A stretch of DNA of 64,000 bases from an uncultured Alphaproteobacteria bacterium (GTDB lineage: Bacteria; Pseudomonadota; Alphaproteobacteria; HIMB59). The translations under genes were made by a program, and so were the position numbers. The first letter of the stretch is position 1; each line of letters starts with the position of its first letter. Below, piece after piece: positions 17,750 to 26,888 of the stretch. Location: assembly GCA_902555695.1 (NCBI GenBank), contig CACDTV010000002.1:62001-126000 (forward strand), in the 5' to 3' direction. The notes under the pieces were generated by a model. The model did not search any database, had not been told where the DNA came from, and saw only the letters and a list, made by a program, of their open reading frames with translations.

Positions 17750-19501
17750 ATGAATAGATCTTATAGAATTGAAGATAATAATTCTAATAGTTTTATACCT
17801 AGTTACTCTGGTACTAATGGTGCAGTAGCAACACATTCAAATTTATCCTCAATGACAGCCTATAATATTTTAAATCAAGACAGAGGTAATGCATTTGATG
17901 CTGCTGCTGGAGCAATGTTAGTTGAAGGTCTTGTAAATCCTCAAATGTTTGGAATGGGTGGTGAAGGTGTGATGATATTAAAACCCAAAAACCAAAACCC
18001 TGTTGTGTTAAATGGAAATACTTTATCGCCAAGAAAATTTAATTTTTTAAATTTAGTTACCAGGGGTTTTACAGAAGTTCCAGATGAAGGAGTATTATGT
18101 GCTGGAGTCCCAGCAGCATTTTCTAGTATTTTTAGAATGTTACAATTATATGGAACATTAGATTTTAGTACTATTTCTAAATATGCAAAAGAATACGCAA
18201 AAGAAGGATATCCTTTACACACAGGAATAATAAACCAAAATAAATTTGGGTTAAAAAGTCTAAAAGGTAAATTTATAAGAGAGTGGAAAAATTCTGCTAA
18301 ATTATATTTAAAAAATAATAAAATTCCAAAAGTAGGAAGTTTATTCAGAAATTCGGCTTACGCAAACTTAATTGATTATCTTGGTAATTACGAGAAAAAG
18401 ATTACAGGATCTCGAAATAATAAATTTAATAAATTGCATGATGCTTTTTATAAAGGTGATGTTGCAAACTCAATTTTAAAATATTCACAAAAAAATGAAG
18501 GGCTACTTTCAAAAGAAGATTTTGAAAATTTTAATGTGAAATTTGAAAAAACAATTTCAGAAAAATATGGTGATTACCAAGTTCATAAAACTAATTTCTG
18601 GGGACAAGGATTGACTAGTTTAATGATGTTGAAAATGCTTAACAAACAAAAAATTAAATCACTTAATTCAGCTGGTGATATTCATAAATTTACAGAAATT
18701 TTAAAATTAACTTTTGCTGACAGAGAGATGTATTTTACTGGGAAGTACAATTCAAAAGTCAAAGCAAATCACCTATTAGATGACTCTTACCTAAATAAAA
18801 GAATGCAATTAATTAAAGATAAGGCAATTGACTCTATAATTCCAGGGAGCCCCCTATCCAAGAAATCATTACTCCCAATTGAAAATGATATTAAACCATG
18901 GGGCGCTGGCACAGTTCATATAAGTATTATAGATAAAGATAATAATGCTATTTCGTGCACACCAAGTGGTGGATGGATCAGATCTAATGAAGTAATCAAT
19001 GAATTAGGATTTCCCCTAGGTAATAGATTAATGACGTTTTATTTATCAAAACCAGGTCACGTAAATTTTATAGCACCTGTACAACAACCAAGGACAACAT
19101 TGAGCCCTACTTTGATTATCAATCAAAAAAAGAGAGAAATTTTAAGTTGTGGGACTATGGGCGGTGACGCTCAAGATCAATGGCAAGCACAATTTTTAAT
19201 GAATTATATATTTTCAAATATGCCTATTGACCAAGCTTTAAATGAACCCAGAGTTTCATCAGAGCATTTACCTGCTTTTTTTCACCCTCATGATCCAAAT
19301 TTGAAACAATTATTATTAGAAGAGCGACTTTCGCCCTTTATTTCTCAATTAAATAAAAAAGGACATAAATGCCTTAAAACTACAGACTGGAGCGAAGGTT
19401 TTATTTTATGCGCTAGAAAACAAGATAAAATTTATGATGCATATGCAGATATTAGAAGTTATAAGAGTCAAATATTTCAAGCACAGGCATTAGCATGGTA
19501 A
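17750..19501 (+). CDS. Gamma-glutamyltransferase family protein
   Basis: 583-aa N-terminal-nucleophile hydrolase of the GGT family. It has the N-terminal A-T-H-x-x-A-T-like segment (AVATHSNLSSMTAYNIL) and the GNAFDAAAGAMLVEGLVNPQMFGMGGEG block. The processing-site/catalytic threonine is in GAGTVHISIIDKDNNAISCTPSGG. No signal peptide is visible, so it may be cytosolic and cleave glutathione or other gamma-glutamyl amides inside the cell, like the YwrD branch. The role of glutathione is not certain. It overlaps mazG by 7 bases and opens a long plus-strand run. Confidence 0.88.
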   Translation: MNRSYRIEDNNSNSFIPSYSGTNGAVATHSNLSSMTAYNILNQDRGNAFDAAAGAMLVEGLVNPQMFGMGGEGVMILKPKNQNPVVLNGNTLSPRKFNFLNLVTRGFTEVPDEGVLCAGVPAAFSSIFRMLQLYGTLDFSTISKYAKEYAKEGYPLHTGIINQNKFGLKSLKGKFIREWKNSAKLYLKNNKIPKVGSLFRNSAYANLIDYLGNYEKKITGSRNNKFNKLHDAFYKGDVANSILKYSQKNEGLLSKEDFENFNVKFEKTISEKYGDYQVHKTNFWGQGLTSLMMLKMLNKQKIKSLNSAGDIHKFTEILKLTFADREMYFTGKYNSKVKANHLLDDSYLNKRMQLIKDKAIDSIIPGSPLSKKSLLPIENDIKPWGAGTVHISIIDKDNNAISCTPSGGWIRSNEVINELGFPLGNRLMTFYLSKPGHVNFIAPVQQPRTTLSPTLIINQKKREILSCGTMGGDAQDQWQAQFLMNYIFSNMPIDQALNEPRVSSEHLPAFFHPHDPNLKQLLLEERLSPFISQLNKKGHKCLKTTDWSEGFILCARKQDKIYDAYADIRSYKSQIFQAQALAW

Positions 19502-20268
19502 AAAAAAAGAACAAATTAAATGATTTAATTGATGTAGTTAAGAGACTAAGAAATCCAAAAAATGGATGTCCATGGGATATACAACAAACTTCCAAATCAT
19601 TAGCAAAGTATACTTTAGAGGAAGCTTATGAGGTTATCGAAGCAATTGAGTCAAATAATAACAAAGAGCTAGAAGGAGAACTTGGCGATTTATTACTACA
19701 AGTTATTTATCACTCAGTTATTGCTGCTGAAAAAAAGAAATTTTCTATTGATGATGTCATTGATACAAGTGTAAAAAAAATGAAATCTCGTCATCCTCAT
19801 ATTTTTATGCGTGATGAGTCAATCAAAACTGTTCAAGATGTTAATGATTTTTGGGAAACACAAAAAAAATTTGAAAGAAAAAAGAAAGGTGCTAAGTCTG
19901 TTTTAGATGGTGTAAGTGTAAACCTGCCTGCTGTTACTCGTTCACTTAAACTTCAAAAAAGAGCCGCAAAAGAGGGATTTGATTGGAAAAATGCAAATGG
20001 AACGTTAAAGAAGGTGAAAGAGGAATTAAATGAACTTTCAAATGAAATGAAAATTAATAATAAGAGAAAAATTAAAGAGGAATTAGGAGATTTATTATTT
20101 TCATGTATTAATTTATCAAGAAAATTAGGCCTAGATACTGAAACAGTAATTAGGGACTCTAATAGGAAATTTGAGAAAAGATTTAAAAAAATGGAAAAAA
20201 CAATGAATAAAAAAAAATTGAAATGGAATTTGAATAATTTGGAGAAAGAATGGCAAAAATCAAAATAA
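19495..20268 (+). CDS. mazG: Nucleoside triphosphate pyrophosphohydrolase MazG
   Basis: 257 aa with two MazG-type all-alpha NTP-PPase domains, each with the EExxE/ExxD metal motif (LEEAYEVIEAIE with EGELGDLLLQ, and KEELNELSNEM with KEELGDLLFS). CPWDIQQT near residue 26 is the family signature. It hydrolyses (d)NTPs to monophosphates and pyrophosphate as a house-cleaning enzyme. It overlaps ggt upstream and tolC-like downstream by 7 and 19 bases. Confidence 0.95.
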   Translation: MVKKKNKLNDLIDVVKRLRNPKNGCPWDIQQTSKSLAKYTLEEAYEVIEAIESNNNKELEGELGDLLLQVIYHSVIAAEKKKFSIDDVIDTSVKKMKSRHPHIFMRDESIKTVQDVNDFWETQKKFERKKKGAKSVLDGVSVNLPAVTRSLKLQKRAAKEGFDWKNANGTLKKVKEELNELSNEMKINNKRKIKEELGDLLFSCINLSRKLGLDTETVIRDSNRKFEKRFKKMEKTMNKKKLKWNLNNLEKEWQKSK

Positions 20269-21524
20269 TTTTTTTAAGTACATTCTTTTTATTTTTTTCA
20301 AAAGGTATCTTATCCTATGAAATCACTGATTTAATAAAAATTCTCGTCGAAAAAAATGAAACAAATTCTAAATTTAAGTATGATAATCTAATTGATGAAA
20401 AAAATTTAGAATTAGCTGATACACTCTACATACCAGAAATTGATTATTCATTTAATGTTTCAAACAGTACTACTAGTACTAATGGTACTTCTACACTTAA
20501 CTCAAATACTCATACATTAAGCGCCACAGTCAACCTCTATAACGGTGGGTTTAGCCAGTTAAATTTAATTACTACGCAAACTAGAAATCAAGCGTTTGAC
20601 TATCTTAGAGAGTATCAAAAAGAGTTATTAATCAAAGAACTCCTAAATGGTTATAGTAATTTACAGACATTGATCTTTAAAAAGAAAAATCAACAACTGA
20701 ATTTAGAATTTTATAGAAAAAAAGTCTTAGAAGCTGAAATATTATTTAAGGCAAACAGAGTTACAAAAACAGAAGTATTAGATTTAGAAAATGAGCTATT
20801 AGAGGCACAATCTGTGTCTTTAGATTATGATAGAAAAATAGATAATTTAATGCTTCAAGTTAGTAAGTTACTTGATCTAGAAATTTATGATGAAGATGTA
20901 AATTTTGATTATGTTATAGACGTATCTAATTCACAAATTACTAAGAAATTATTTTCAGAATTGATGAATTCCTCTTATGGCCAATATCTCTCTTTTATTG
21001 AAAACACATATTTACCTGAACTAGAAATGAGCAAAAAAGATTTGAGACCTTCTGTTGATCTAACCTATTCCCTAAGTGAGAGTGATAATTATTCTGCAGC
21101 AATTGATCATAGAAGATCCTCATCTTTGTCACTATCTCTTAGCGTTCCTATTTATGACGGCTATAAAGATGAAAATAATTTTAATATTGAGGAATATAAT
21201 TATCAGAAAAAATTATTAGAACATAAAGACTTAAAGAGAGACTTACTTAATACTTACTTAGAGTCTTGGAACAATTATGATTTTTATTTAAATAAAATAA
21301 ACAACCAAGAGAAAATAATTGATAGCTTAGAATTAAAATTACAAGGAAACGAAATTTTATATAAAGCTCAAAAAATAGATATTACACAACTTATTGAAAG
21401 TAAGAATGAATTAAATGATGCACACAACATTTTATTGGATTTGAAATCCTCAAAAAAATATTATTTAATAGACATTCTGATATTAAACGGGGATTTGAAT
21501 ACAATTATTAATGGACTGGGATAG
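20250..21524 (+). CDS. TolC-family outer membrane efflux protein
   Basis: 424 aa with an N-terminal Sec signal peptide (KIKIIFLSTFFLFFSKGILSYE), long amphipathic helices and two related halves, as in outer-membrane factor proteins. The membrane-barrel strands are suggested by DIDYSFNVSNSTTSTNGTS-like Ser/Thr-rich stretches near residues 65-95 and again near 270-300 (SLSLSVPIYDGY; the first repeat reads TATVNLYNGG-like). It would form the outer-membrane channel of a type I secretion or efflux system, but no inner-membrane partner is adjacent. Overlaps lysR-type gene by 14 bases. Confidence 0.85.
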   Translation: MAKIKIIFLSTFFLFFSKGILSYEITDLIKILVEKNETNSKFKYDNLIDEKNLELADTLYIPEIDYSFNVSNSTTSTNGTSTLNSNTHTLSATVNLYNGGFSQLNLITTQTRNQAFDYLREYQKELLIKELLNGYSNLQTLIFKKKNQQLNLEFYRKKVLEAEILFKANRVTKTEVLDLENELLEAQSVSLDYDRKIDNLMLQVSKLLDLEIYDEDVNFDYVIDVSNSQITKKLFSELMNSSYGQYLSFIENTYLPELEMSKKDLRPSVDLTYSLSESDNYSAAIDHRRSSSLSLSLSVPIYDGYKDENNFNIEEYNYQKKLLEHKDLKRDLLNTYLESWNNYDFYLNKINNQEKIIDSLELKLQGNEILYKAQKIDITQLIESKNELNDAHNILLDLKSSKKYYLIDILILNGDLNTIINGLG

Positions 21525-22404
21525 ACTTAAAACATTTTATCACGTAGCTACAGCTGGTAGCATCTCTAGAGCTATGGATACTATCCACCTCAGTCAATCT
21601 GCTATTACTAGACAAATTCAATCTCTTGAGCATAGTTTAAAAACCAAATTATTTAAAAGACACACAAAAGGTATAACTCTCACAGAGCAAGGTTCTTATC
21701 TTTTTGAAGAAACTGAAAAAATTTTTGCCGATTTAAATTCTATTGAAAAAAAGATAGTTGAATATAAGTCAGTTCCCACTGGTAACCTCTCCATTAATAC
21801 TACAGTTGCTTTTGGATCGATGTGGCTTAGCCCAAGAATCAATGAATTTATTCATGAATACCCAGAAATTAATCTTAAACTAAACTATTCTGAAGATGAG
21901 CAAGATATGCTTCGCCAAGATTATGATATTGGTTTATGGATGAGAAAACCAAGACATTTAGATTTAGTTTCAAAGCACATAGCAACAATCAAATACCATA
22001 TTTATGGATCAGCGAATTATATAAATGAAATGGGTATGCCTTTGAGAAGATCAGAGCTTAATAGTCATAGATTAATCACATATGGCATTGGGAAACCATC
22101 CCCCCTTTCTGATACCAATTGGATACTAAAAACTGGTGTTAAAAAAAACCAAAAAAATAGAAGACCTCATATTACAATTAATAATCTATATGGTTTGTTA
22201 GTAGCTGTTGAAACTGGTGCAGGATTAGCTGCATTACCTGATTATATGGCTCAACATAAAGCCCATCTTGTTAAAGTATTACCAGATATAGAAGGACCAA
22301 GTTACGATGTTCATATGGTTTATCATGAAAATCTAAAAGGAAGTTTAAAATTAATAGCTTTTAGAGATTTTCTTATGAATAAAATAAGCCAGTGGAGATT
22401 TTGA
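21511..22404 (+). CDS. LysR-family transcriptional regulator
   Basis: 297 aa. The N-terminal winged helix-turn-helix is intact (LKTFYHVATAGSISRAMDTI, then LSQSAITRQIQSLE), followed by the linker helix and a C-terminal periplasmic-binding-protein-like effector domain. Unlike classical LysR regulators it is not divergent from its target; it starts inside the tolC-like gene and precedes the argD-like gene by 43 bases on the same strand. Its target and effector are unknown, but the argD-type gene and the facing argBC genes are candidates. Confidence 0.92.
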   Translation: MDWDRLKTFYHVATAGSISRAMDTIHLSQSAITRQIQSLEHSLKTKLFKRHTKGITLTEQGSYLFEETEKIFADLNSIEKKIVEYKSVPTGNLSINTTVAFGSMWLSPRINEFIHEYPEINLKLNYSEDEQDMLRQDYDIGLWMRKPRHLDLVSKHIATIKYHIYGSANYINEMGMPLRRSELNSHRLITYGIGKPSPLSDTNWILKTGVKKNQKNRRPHITINNLYGLLVAVETGAGLAALPDYMAQHKAHLVKVLPDIEGPSYDVHMVYHENLKGSLKLIAFRDFLMNKISQWRF

Positions 22405-22447
22405 CTATCAAAATTTTCTTTTTTTATTAAAAATATAAATAAAAAAC

Positions 22448-23605
22448 ATGAATAACTTATTAAAAACATACAAATTTAGTAATTTTAGAGTAGTAAAAGG
22501 TAATGGATGTTATTTATACACCTCTGATAAAAGAAAATTATTGGATTTCTCAGCAGGAGTTGCAGTCAATTCTCTTGGCTATAATCACCTAGTTGTAAGA
22601 AAAAGTTTACAAGATCAAGTAAAAACTGGCATTACTCATTTATCGGGTTCTCAAATGCATGAGTTCAAGACTAAATTATCTAAATTATTATCTGAAAATT
22701 CTAACAAAGGTGATGTGTTCTTTTCTAATTCAGGTGCAGAAAGCATTGAAGCTGCATTAAAAATAGCAAGAAACTATGGAAGTAAAAAGGGCAAAGATGA
22801 AATTATTGCTATGACTTCCTCTTTTCATGGAAGAACAATTGGAGCCTTATCAGTCGGCAGTAATAAAAAATACAAATCTGACATAGGGCCTGTACCAGGT
22901 AAAGTAAAGTTTTGTAAATTTAATGACGTCTCTCATCTCAAAAAATTAGTAAATAAAAAAACGGTAGCAATAATAATAGAATTTGTTCAAGGAGACGGAG
23001 GTATAAATATTTGCAGTAAGAATTTTGCTAAAACTATAAAAGAGATATGTAAAAATAAGAAAATTCTACTTATTGGAGATGAAATACAAGGTGGCATAGG
23101 TAGAACTGGAAAAATATTTGCTTACAAACATTACGGTGTCAATCCAGATATCATAACCTCAGCCAAAGGATTAGGTTCAGGAATCCCTATTGGAGCAACA
23201 ATAGTTAAAAAAGAAATATCAAAAAATATAAGTATTGGTTTCCACGGCTCTACTTTTGGAGGTGGAATGTTGCAAACACGGGTTGCATACAATGTCTTTA
23301 AAACAATCAATAAAAAAAGTTTTTTAAATAAAGTTATTAATAATGGAAACTTACTCTCTAAATTATTAAATCAATTGAAATCAAAGCATGAAATTTTTAT
23401 AAAAGAGGTTAGATCGAAAGGTTTAATGGCAGCAATCGAATTTAAAAATAATCATGATGCTTTAAAACTTTACAATAAAATTGCTAAAGATGGTTTAGTT
23501 ACAACTTTAATACAAGGTAATACTATTAGAATTACTCCACCTTTAGTAATTGAGAAAAAAGATTTAATAAAAGGAATTGAAATTATCTCAACTAATTTAG
23601 AGTAA
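22448..23605 (+). CDS. argD: Class III aminotransferase, acetylornithine aminotransferase-like
   Basis: 385-aa PLP-dependent fold type I enzyme. GVAVNSLGYNHLVV, SNSGAESIEAALKIAR, the FHGRTIGALS motif and the DEIQGGIGRTGK motif are typical of ArgD, and the Schiff-base lysine lies in TSAKGLGSGIPIG. In arginine synthesis it converts N-acetylglutamate semialdehyde to N-acetylornithine; homologues also act on other omega-amino groups. The facing genes at 23933-25773 encode ArgB- and ArgC-like proteins, which favours the ArgD role, although the cluster is atypical. Confidence 0.83.
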   Translation: MNNLLKTYKFSNFRVVKGNGCYLYTSDKRKLLDFSAGVAVNSLGYNHLVVRKSLQDQVKTGITHLSGSQMHEFKTKLSKLLSENSNKGDVFFSNSGAESIEAALKIARNYGSKKGKDEIIAMTSSFHGRTIGALSVGSNKKYKSDIGPVPGKVKFCKFNDVSHLKKLVNKKTVAIIIEFVQGDGGINICSKNFAKTIKEICKNKKILLIGDEIQGGIGRTGKIFAYKHYGVNPDIITSAKGLGSGIPIGATIVKKEISKNISIGFHGSTFGGGMLQTRVAYNVFKTINKKSFLNKVINNGNLLSKLLNQLKSKHEIFIKEVRSKGLMAAIEFKNNHDALKLYNKIAKDGLVTTLIQGNTIRITPPLVIEKKDLIKGIEIISTNLE

Positions 23606-23612
23606 TTGTTAA

Positions 23613-23930
23613 ATGATCAAAATCCAATCAATACTAATACTAATACCTTTTATGATTTTTTTTGAAGCTGTTTATGCTGAAACAGACTCATATGTAAGAA
23701 ACAAAAATTGTGAAAGATTGGCAGGTGTAATTAACAGCCATGAGGTTACTTGGAATAATTTGTATCATGAAAAATCAGAGGAACTTGCTAAAGGAACAAA
23801 GATTTCATTTGAAGAAGTATATAAGATTAATGATAAAATATATGATCTAGAAGAGAAGCTTCTAATTAAGGTGAATTTATATAAGGATTTATGTATTAAA
23901 TCTAAAATTCCAACTATTGATTTACCATAA
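23613..23930 (+). CDS. Small secreted protein, function unknown
   Basis: 105 aa. An N-terminal signal peptide (about 22 residues, hydrophobic, ending VYAET) is followed by a mostly helical, charged mature region with two cysteines (KNCERL and KDLCIKS) that could form a disulfide in the periplasm. No family recognised. It starts 7 bases after argD, and its stop is two bases from the end of the opposite-strand argB-like gene. The signal peptide and tight fit support it being expressed with argD. Confidence 0.6.
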   Translation: MIKIQSILILIPFMIFFEAVYAETDSYVRNKNCERLAGVINSHEVTWNNLYHEKSEELAKGTKISFEEVYKINDKIYDLEEKLLIKVNLYKDLCIKSKIPTIDLP

Positions 23931-23932
23931 AT

Positions 23933-24781
23933 TTAATAGTCTAAAGATTGTTTTTGAAAAACAGTGCCAATGCCCTCTTCTGTTTCTAATTCTGTAAGTA
24001 AGGCATTTTTTATTTCACCACTTAAAATATGAATTTTTTGAACACCTTGATTTAAAGCTTTTAATGAGTTTTCGACTTTTACAATCATTCCATTAGAAAT
24101 GATTTTCTCATCAAATAGTTTTCTTGCCACATTTTCATCGACTGCAGAAATTCTTTCTCCTTGTGTATCTTTAATAAAAGGAACGTCGGAGATAAAAATT
24201 AGTTTACTAGCTGAAAGATTTATTGCTAATTCAGTAGCAATGGTGTCAGCATTAACATTTAATACTTCAGATGTATTTTTATCTAAAACTAAGCTTGGCA
24301 TAATTATCATATCATGTTCTTTAAATAAGTTTTTAATTTGTAAAGCATCAACTGAAACGACGTCCCCTACTTGACCATAATCAATGTTATCAACTACATC
24401 TCTTCTTTTTGCTGCAATAAAGTCTTTCTTTGAAATAGGAATTGGAAAATTTCTGATATTATATCGTGAGCTCAAACTAAAAATATCTATTAAAATTTGA
24501 CCAGATATTTTTTTGGCTGCCTCTATGTCTGTGGGAGATGTTACTCTTCTACCATTTATTTTTTTTGGCTCAATACCATGTACATTGATCATATAATTAT
24601 CTAGCTGTCGTCCAAATCCAAAGACTAAAACAACTTTTAACTTCGAAATAGAGTTTAATAATTCTTTAATGTCGCTTATAACATTATCTATACTACCTTC
24701 ATTATCACAAATTTTACCACTAACTTTAATGACAAGTATGGAATTTTGTAATATTGATTGGTAAAAACTTTGATTTTTCAT
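23933..24781 (-). CDS. argB: Acetylglutamate kinase-like amino-acid kinase, divergent
   Basis: 282-aa amino-acid-kinase-fold protein. Residues that act in N-acetylglutamate kinase are kept: Lys19 (VIKVSGK), the R-V-T segment GRRVTS (substrate arginine region), Asp179 in NVNADTIA, and Lys235 in GMIVKVENSL. However the glycine-rich loop that is GGG in normal ArgB reads G-F-G here, and parts of the middle (DYGQVGDVVSVDA, QILIDIFS) look as close to the kinase-like domain of ArgA as to ArgB. The C-terminal TEEGIGT motif is present. Most likely it phosphorylates N-acetylglutamate or a close analogue. One-base overlap with argC. Confidence 0.75.
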   Translation of the reverse strand: MKNQSFYQSILQNSILVIKVSGKICDNEGSIDNVISDIKELLNSISKLKVVLVFGFGRQLDNYMINVHGIEPKKINGRRVTSPTDIEAAKKISGQILIDIFSLSSRYNIRNFPIPISKKDFIAAKRRDVVDNIDYGQVGDVVSVDALQIKNLFKEHDMIIMPSLVLDKNTSEVLNVNADTIATELAINLSASKLIFISDVPFIKDTQGERISAVDENVARKLFDEKIISNGMIVKVENSLKALNQGVQKIHILSGEIKNALLTELETEEGIGTVFQKQSLDY

Positions 24782-25773
24782 TATAGATATAAAGGTATCA
24801 TTTGTTTCAATCCCAGAGTTTGATCAAGATCAAAGATTATATTCATGCACTCAATAGCATTACCTGAGGCACCCTTTACTAAGTTATCTAAACAAGCCTC
24901 TATTACAAAGTGCCTCTCATCTTTGTAAGAAATTGAAATATCACAATAATTTGAACCTACTACGTTAGAAAGCTTAGTATTATCTTGTACTCTAATGAAA
25001 GGAGATGATTTAAAACAATCAATTAAAATGGAATTTAAGGACTCATAAGTTGAATCTTCATTTATTTCTATGTGACTTGTAAGATATATACCTCTAGAGA
25101 AAGGTCCTGACAATGGAACAAATGATAGAGTCTCCTTTAAATTTGGAAAAGATTGATAAATTTCTGCTAAATGTCGATGTGAATTTATATTGTATGAAAA
25201 AATATCTTTAGATCTTGTCGAATGATGATTTTTCATAGAGGGATTTTTACCACCACCACTTGATCCAGTAATAGCAGTAATAAATACTTTTTTAATTATA
25301 GATTGAAATGGTAATAAAGAAAGTTGAGCCGTTAGTGCAAAGCAACCAGGATTGGATATGTTAGAAGATTTTTTTATGTCATCAATTGAATTTTCAATAA
25401 ATCCGTATTGGAACTTGCTTTGAATTTCAGAATCAAAATTTGATTTGTAATAGTTGTTATAATCCTCTTGATTAGAAATTCTAAAATCAGAACTTAGGTC
25501 TATGATTTTAACTTTTGATAATAATTCTTTGACATATTCATGGGCTGAACCATGAGGTAATGATAAAAAAACACAATCGAGATTTTTAAAATCATCAAGA
25601 TTAGATGTCTGTAAATCTTTCAAATTTAACGACTGTAAATGTGGAAATTCCTCATCTATTTCCATTTCTCTTTGAAAGATTTTTGATAATTTTACTTCAG
25701 GATGTACAGAGAGAATTCGTATTAACTCAACACCTAAATAACCATTTGCTCCAATTATGCCTACTTTAATCAT
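24781..25773 (-). CDS. argC: N-acetyl-gamma-glutamyl-phosphate reductase
   Basis: 330 aa of the ArgC family. The NAD(P)-binding IIGANGYLGVELIRIL start, the catalytic-cysteine motif SNPGCFAL, and the GSSGGGKNPS and SFVPLSGPFSRGIYLT segments are all present. It reduces the acyl phosphate made by the kinase to the semialdehyde. It overlaps the upstream P-loop gene by 8 bases and the downstream kinase by one, so three proteins are made from one message. The same chemistry is used in LysW-type lysine and related pathways, so the exact substrate is not fixed by sequence. Confidence 0.88.
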   Translation of the reverse strand: MIKVGIIGANGYLGVELIRILSVHPEVKLSKIFQREMEIDEEFPHLQSLNLKDLQTSNLDDFKNLDCVFLSLPHGSAHEYVKELLSKVKIIDLSSDFRISNQEDYNNYYKSNFDSEIQSKFQYGFIENSIDDIKKSSNISNPGCFALTAQLSLLPFQSIIKKVFITAITGSSGGGKNPSMKNHHSTRSKDIFSYNINSHRHLAEIYQSFPNLKETLSFVPLSGPFSRGIYLTSHIEINEDSTYESLNSILIDCFKSSPFIRVQDNTKLSNVVGSNYCDISISYKDERHFVIEACLDNLVKGASGNAIECMNIIFDLDQTLGLKQMIPLYL

Positions 25774-26812
25774 TATTAATCCTATTAATTATCTTAGCAA
25801 AAACATTGACATGGTTAGTTGAATTATAAATATTTAAAAAGTCTGAATTAGGTATAGAAAACTTATCAATTGATTGCTTATAAGCAGATACGTTATTAGT
25901 TACAGGGCCACTTATTATCAGTAATTTATTATCTAAATTATTTGATTTTAAATTTTCTATAATATTTACTGCTCCTGAAACGTCATAAGCGCAAATTACA
26001 ATAACTTCAATTGGCTCTGTAATATCAGTATTTTGAATTATTTCTTTAGTTCCATAATCGCCATGATAACCATCACCTAATTCCATTAGAATTATTTCAG
26101 CGTCCTCAGACATATTGCTAATAATTGATGTTGAACAACTTTGTATGGTTTTTTTATCGTTCATACAGGTACTAGGCAGACCATAATCTACAAAATCTGA
26201 TGTTTTATAAGCACCATTATCCTCATAAGAATATAAGTCTTTTTGTGAAGCAGTGCCTGCTAATTTACATGCATTAATTTTCTTAAAATAATTACTTAAA
26301 GTTTTAATTATAAAGGATGTGACAGTAGTTTTACCAGAGTCAATACCTGTTCCGATGACTGCAATAGATGGTACTTTATTGTTAATTTTCATTTCTTTTA
26401 TTTTTGAATAATCAACTAGATTCAGTTGTTTGTTACTATTATCTACAATCGATCCAAGGACTTCACATTCTGTAGCTGGTCCTAGAAGAATATTAAAATC
26501 TTTACAATTACCAATAACTCCTCCTAAATTTAAAATATGAATTTTGTCGTGTTTATTTAATTCAGTAGGAACAGAACCTGTCATTCCTGAGGAAGCAATT
26601 CTATTACCCAATGCACCAACGATAATATCTCCCTCAGTTAATTCAGTAATTCTTCCAGAGACTAACTCCAATTTATTATAGTTTGGATTGACTGAAATTA
26701 CTTTAACAGCAATTAATTGACCTTGATTACAATTAATTACATCTGAAATGCTCAATTCATCAATATTATTGATGTTTTTGAGAACAGAGCCTATTTTTTT
26801 TGTGTTAATCAT
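25766..26812 (-). CDS. P-loop NTPase-fold protein of unknown function in an arg-type operon
   Basis: 348 aa, not recognised as a named enzyme. Residues 1-125 form a glycine- and beta-rich domain with GDIIVGALGNRIASSG and ILNLGGVIGNC. Residues 145-345 form a P-loop domain with Walker A GTGIDSGKTT (154-163), a CKLAGTASQKD segment, DFVDYGLPST, and a Walker-B-like strand ILMELGDGYHGDYG (241-254). This order of motifs resembles the DUF1611 / MobB / dethiobiotin-synthetase-like P-loop group. DUF1611 includes DgcN, reported as an N-acetyltransferase of D-glutamate. Since it overlaps argC and no argA or argJ is visible, an acyl-glutamate forming role is a possible but unproven inference. Confidence 0.7.
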   Translation of the reverse strand: MINTKKIGSVLKNINNIDELSISDVINCNQGQLIAVKVISVNPNYNKLELVSGRITELTEGDIIVGALGNRIASSGMTGSVPTELNKHDKIHILNLGGVIGNCKDFNILLGPATECEVLGSIVDNSNKQLNLVDYSKIKEMKINNKVPSIAVIGTGIDSGKTTVTSFIIKTLSNYFKKINACKLAGTASQKDLYSYEDNGAYKTSDFVDYGLPSTCMNDKKTIQSCSTSIISNMSEDAEIILMELGDGYHGDYGTKEIIQNTDITEPIEVIVICAYDVSGAVNIIENLKSNNLDNKLLIISGPVTNNVSAYKQSIDKFSIPNSDFLNIYNSTNHVNVFAKIINRINND

Positions 26813-26888
26813 CTTAAGGTTGGTTTTATATAATTATCAAGAATATAAGCAATATTTTATTTAATTTGAAATATGATTAATAATTAGA

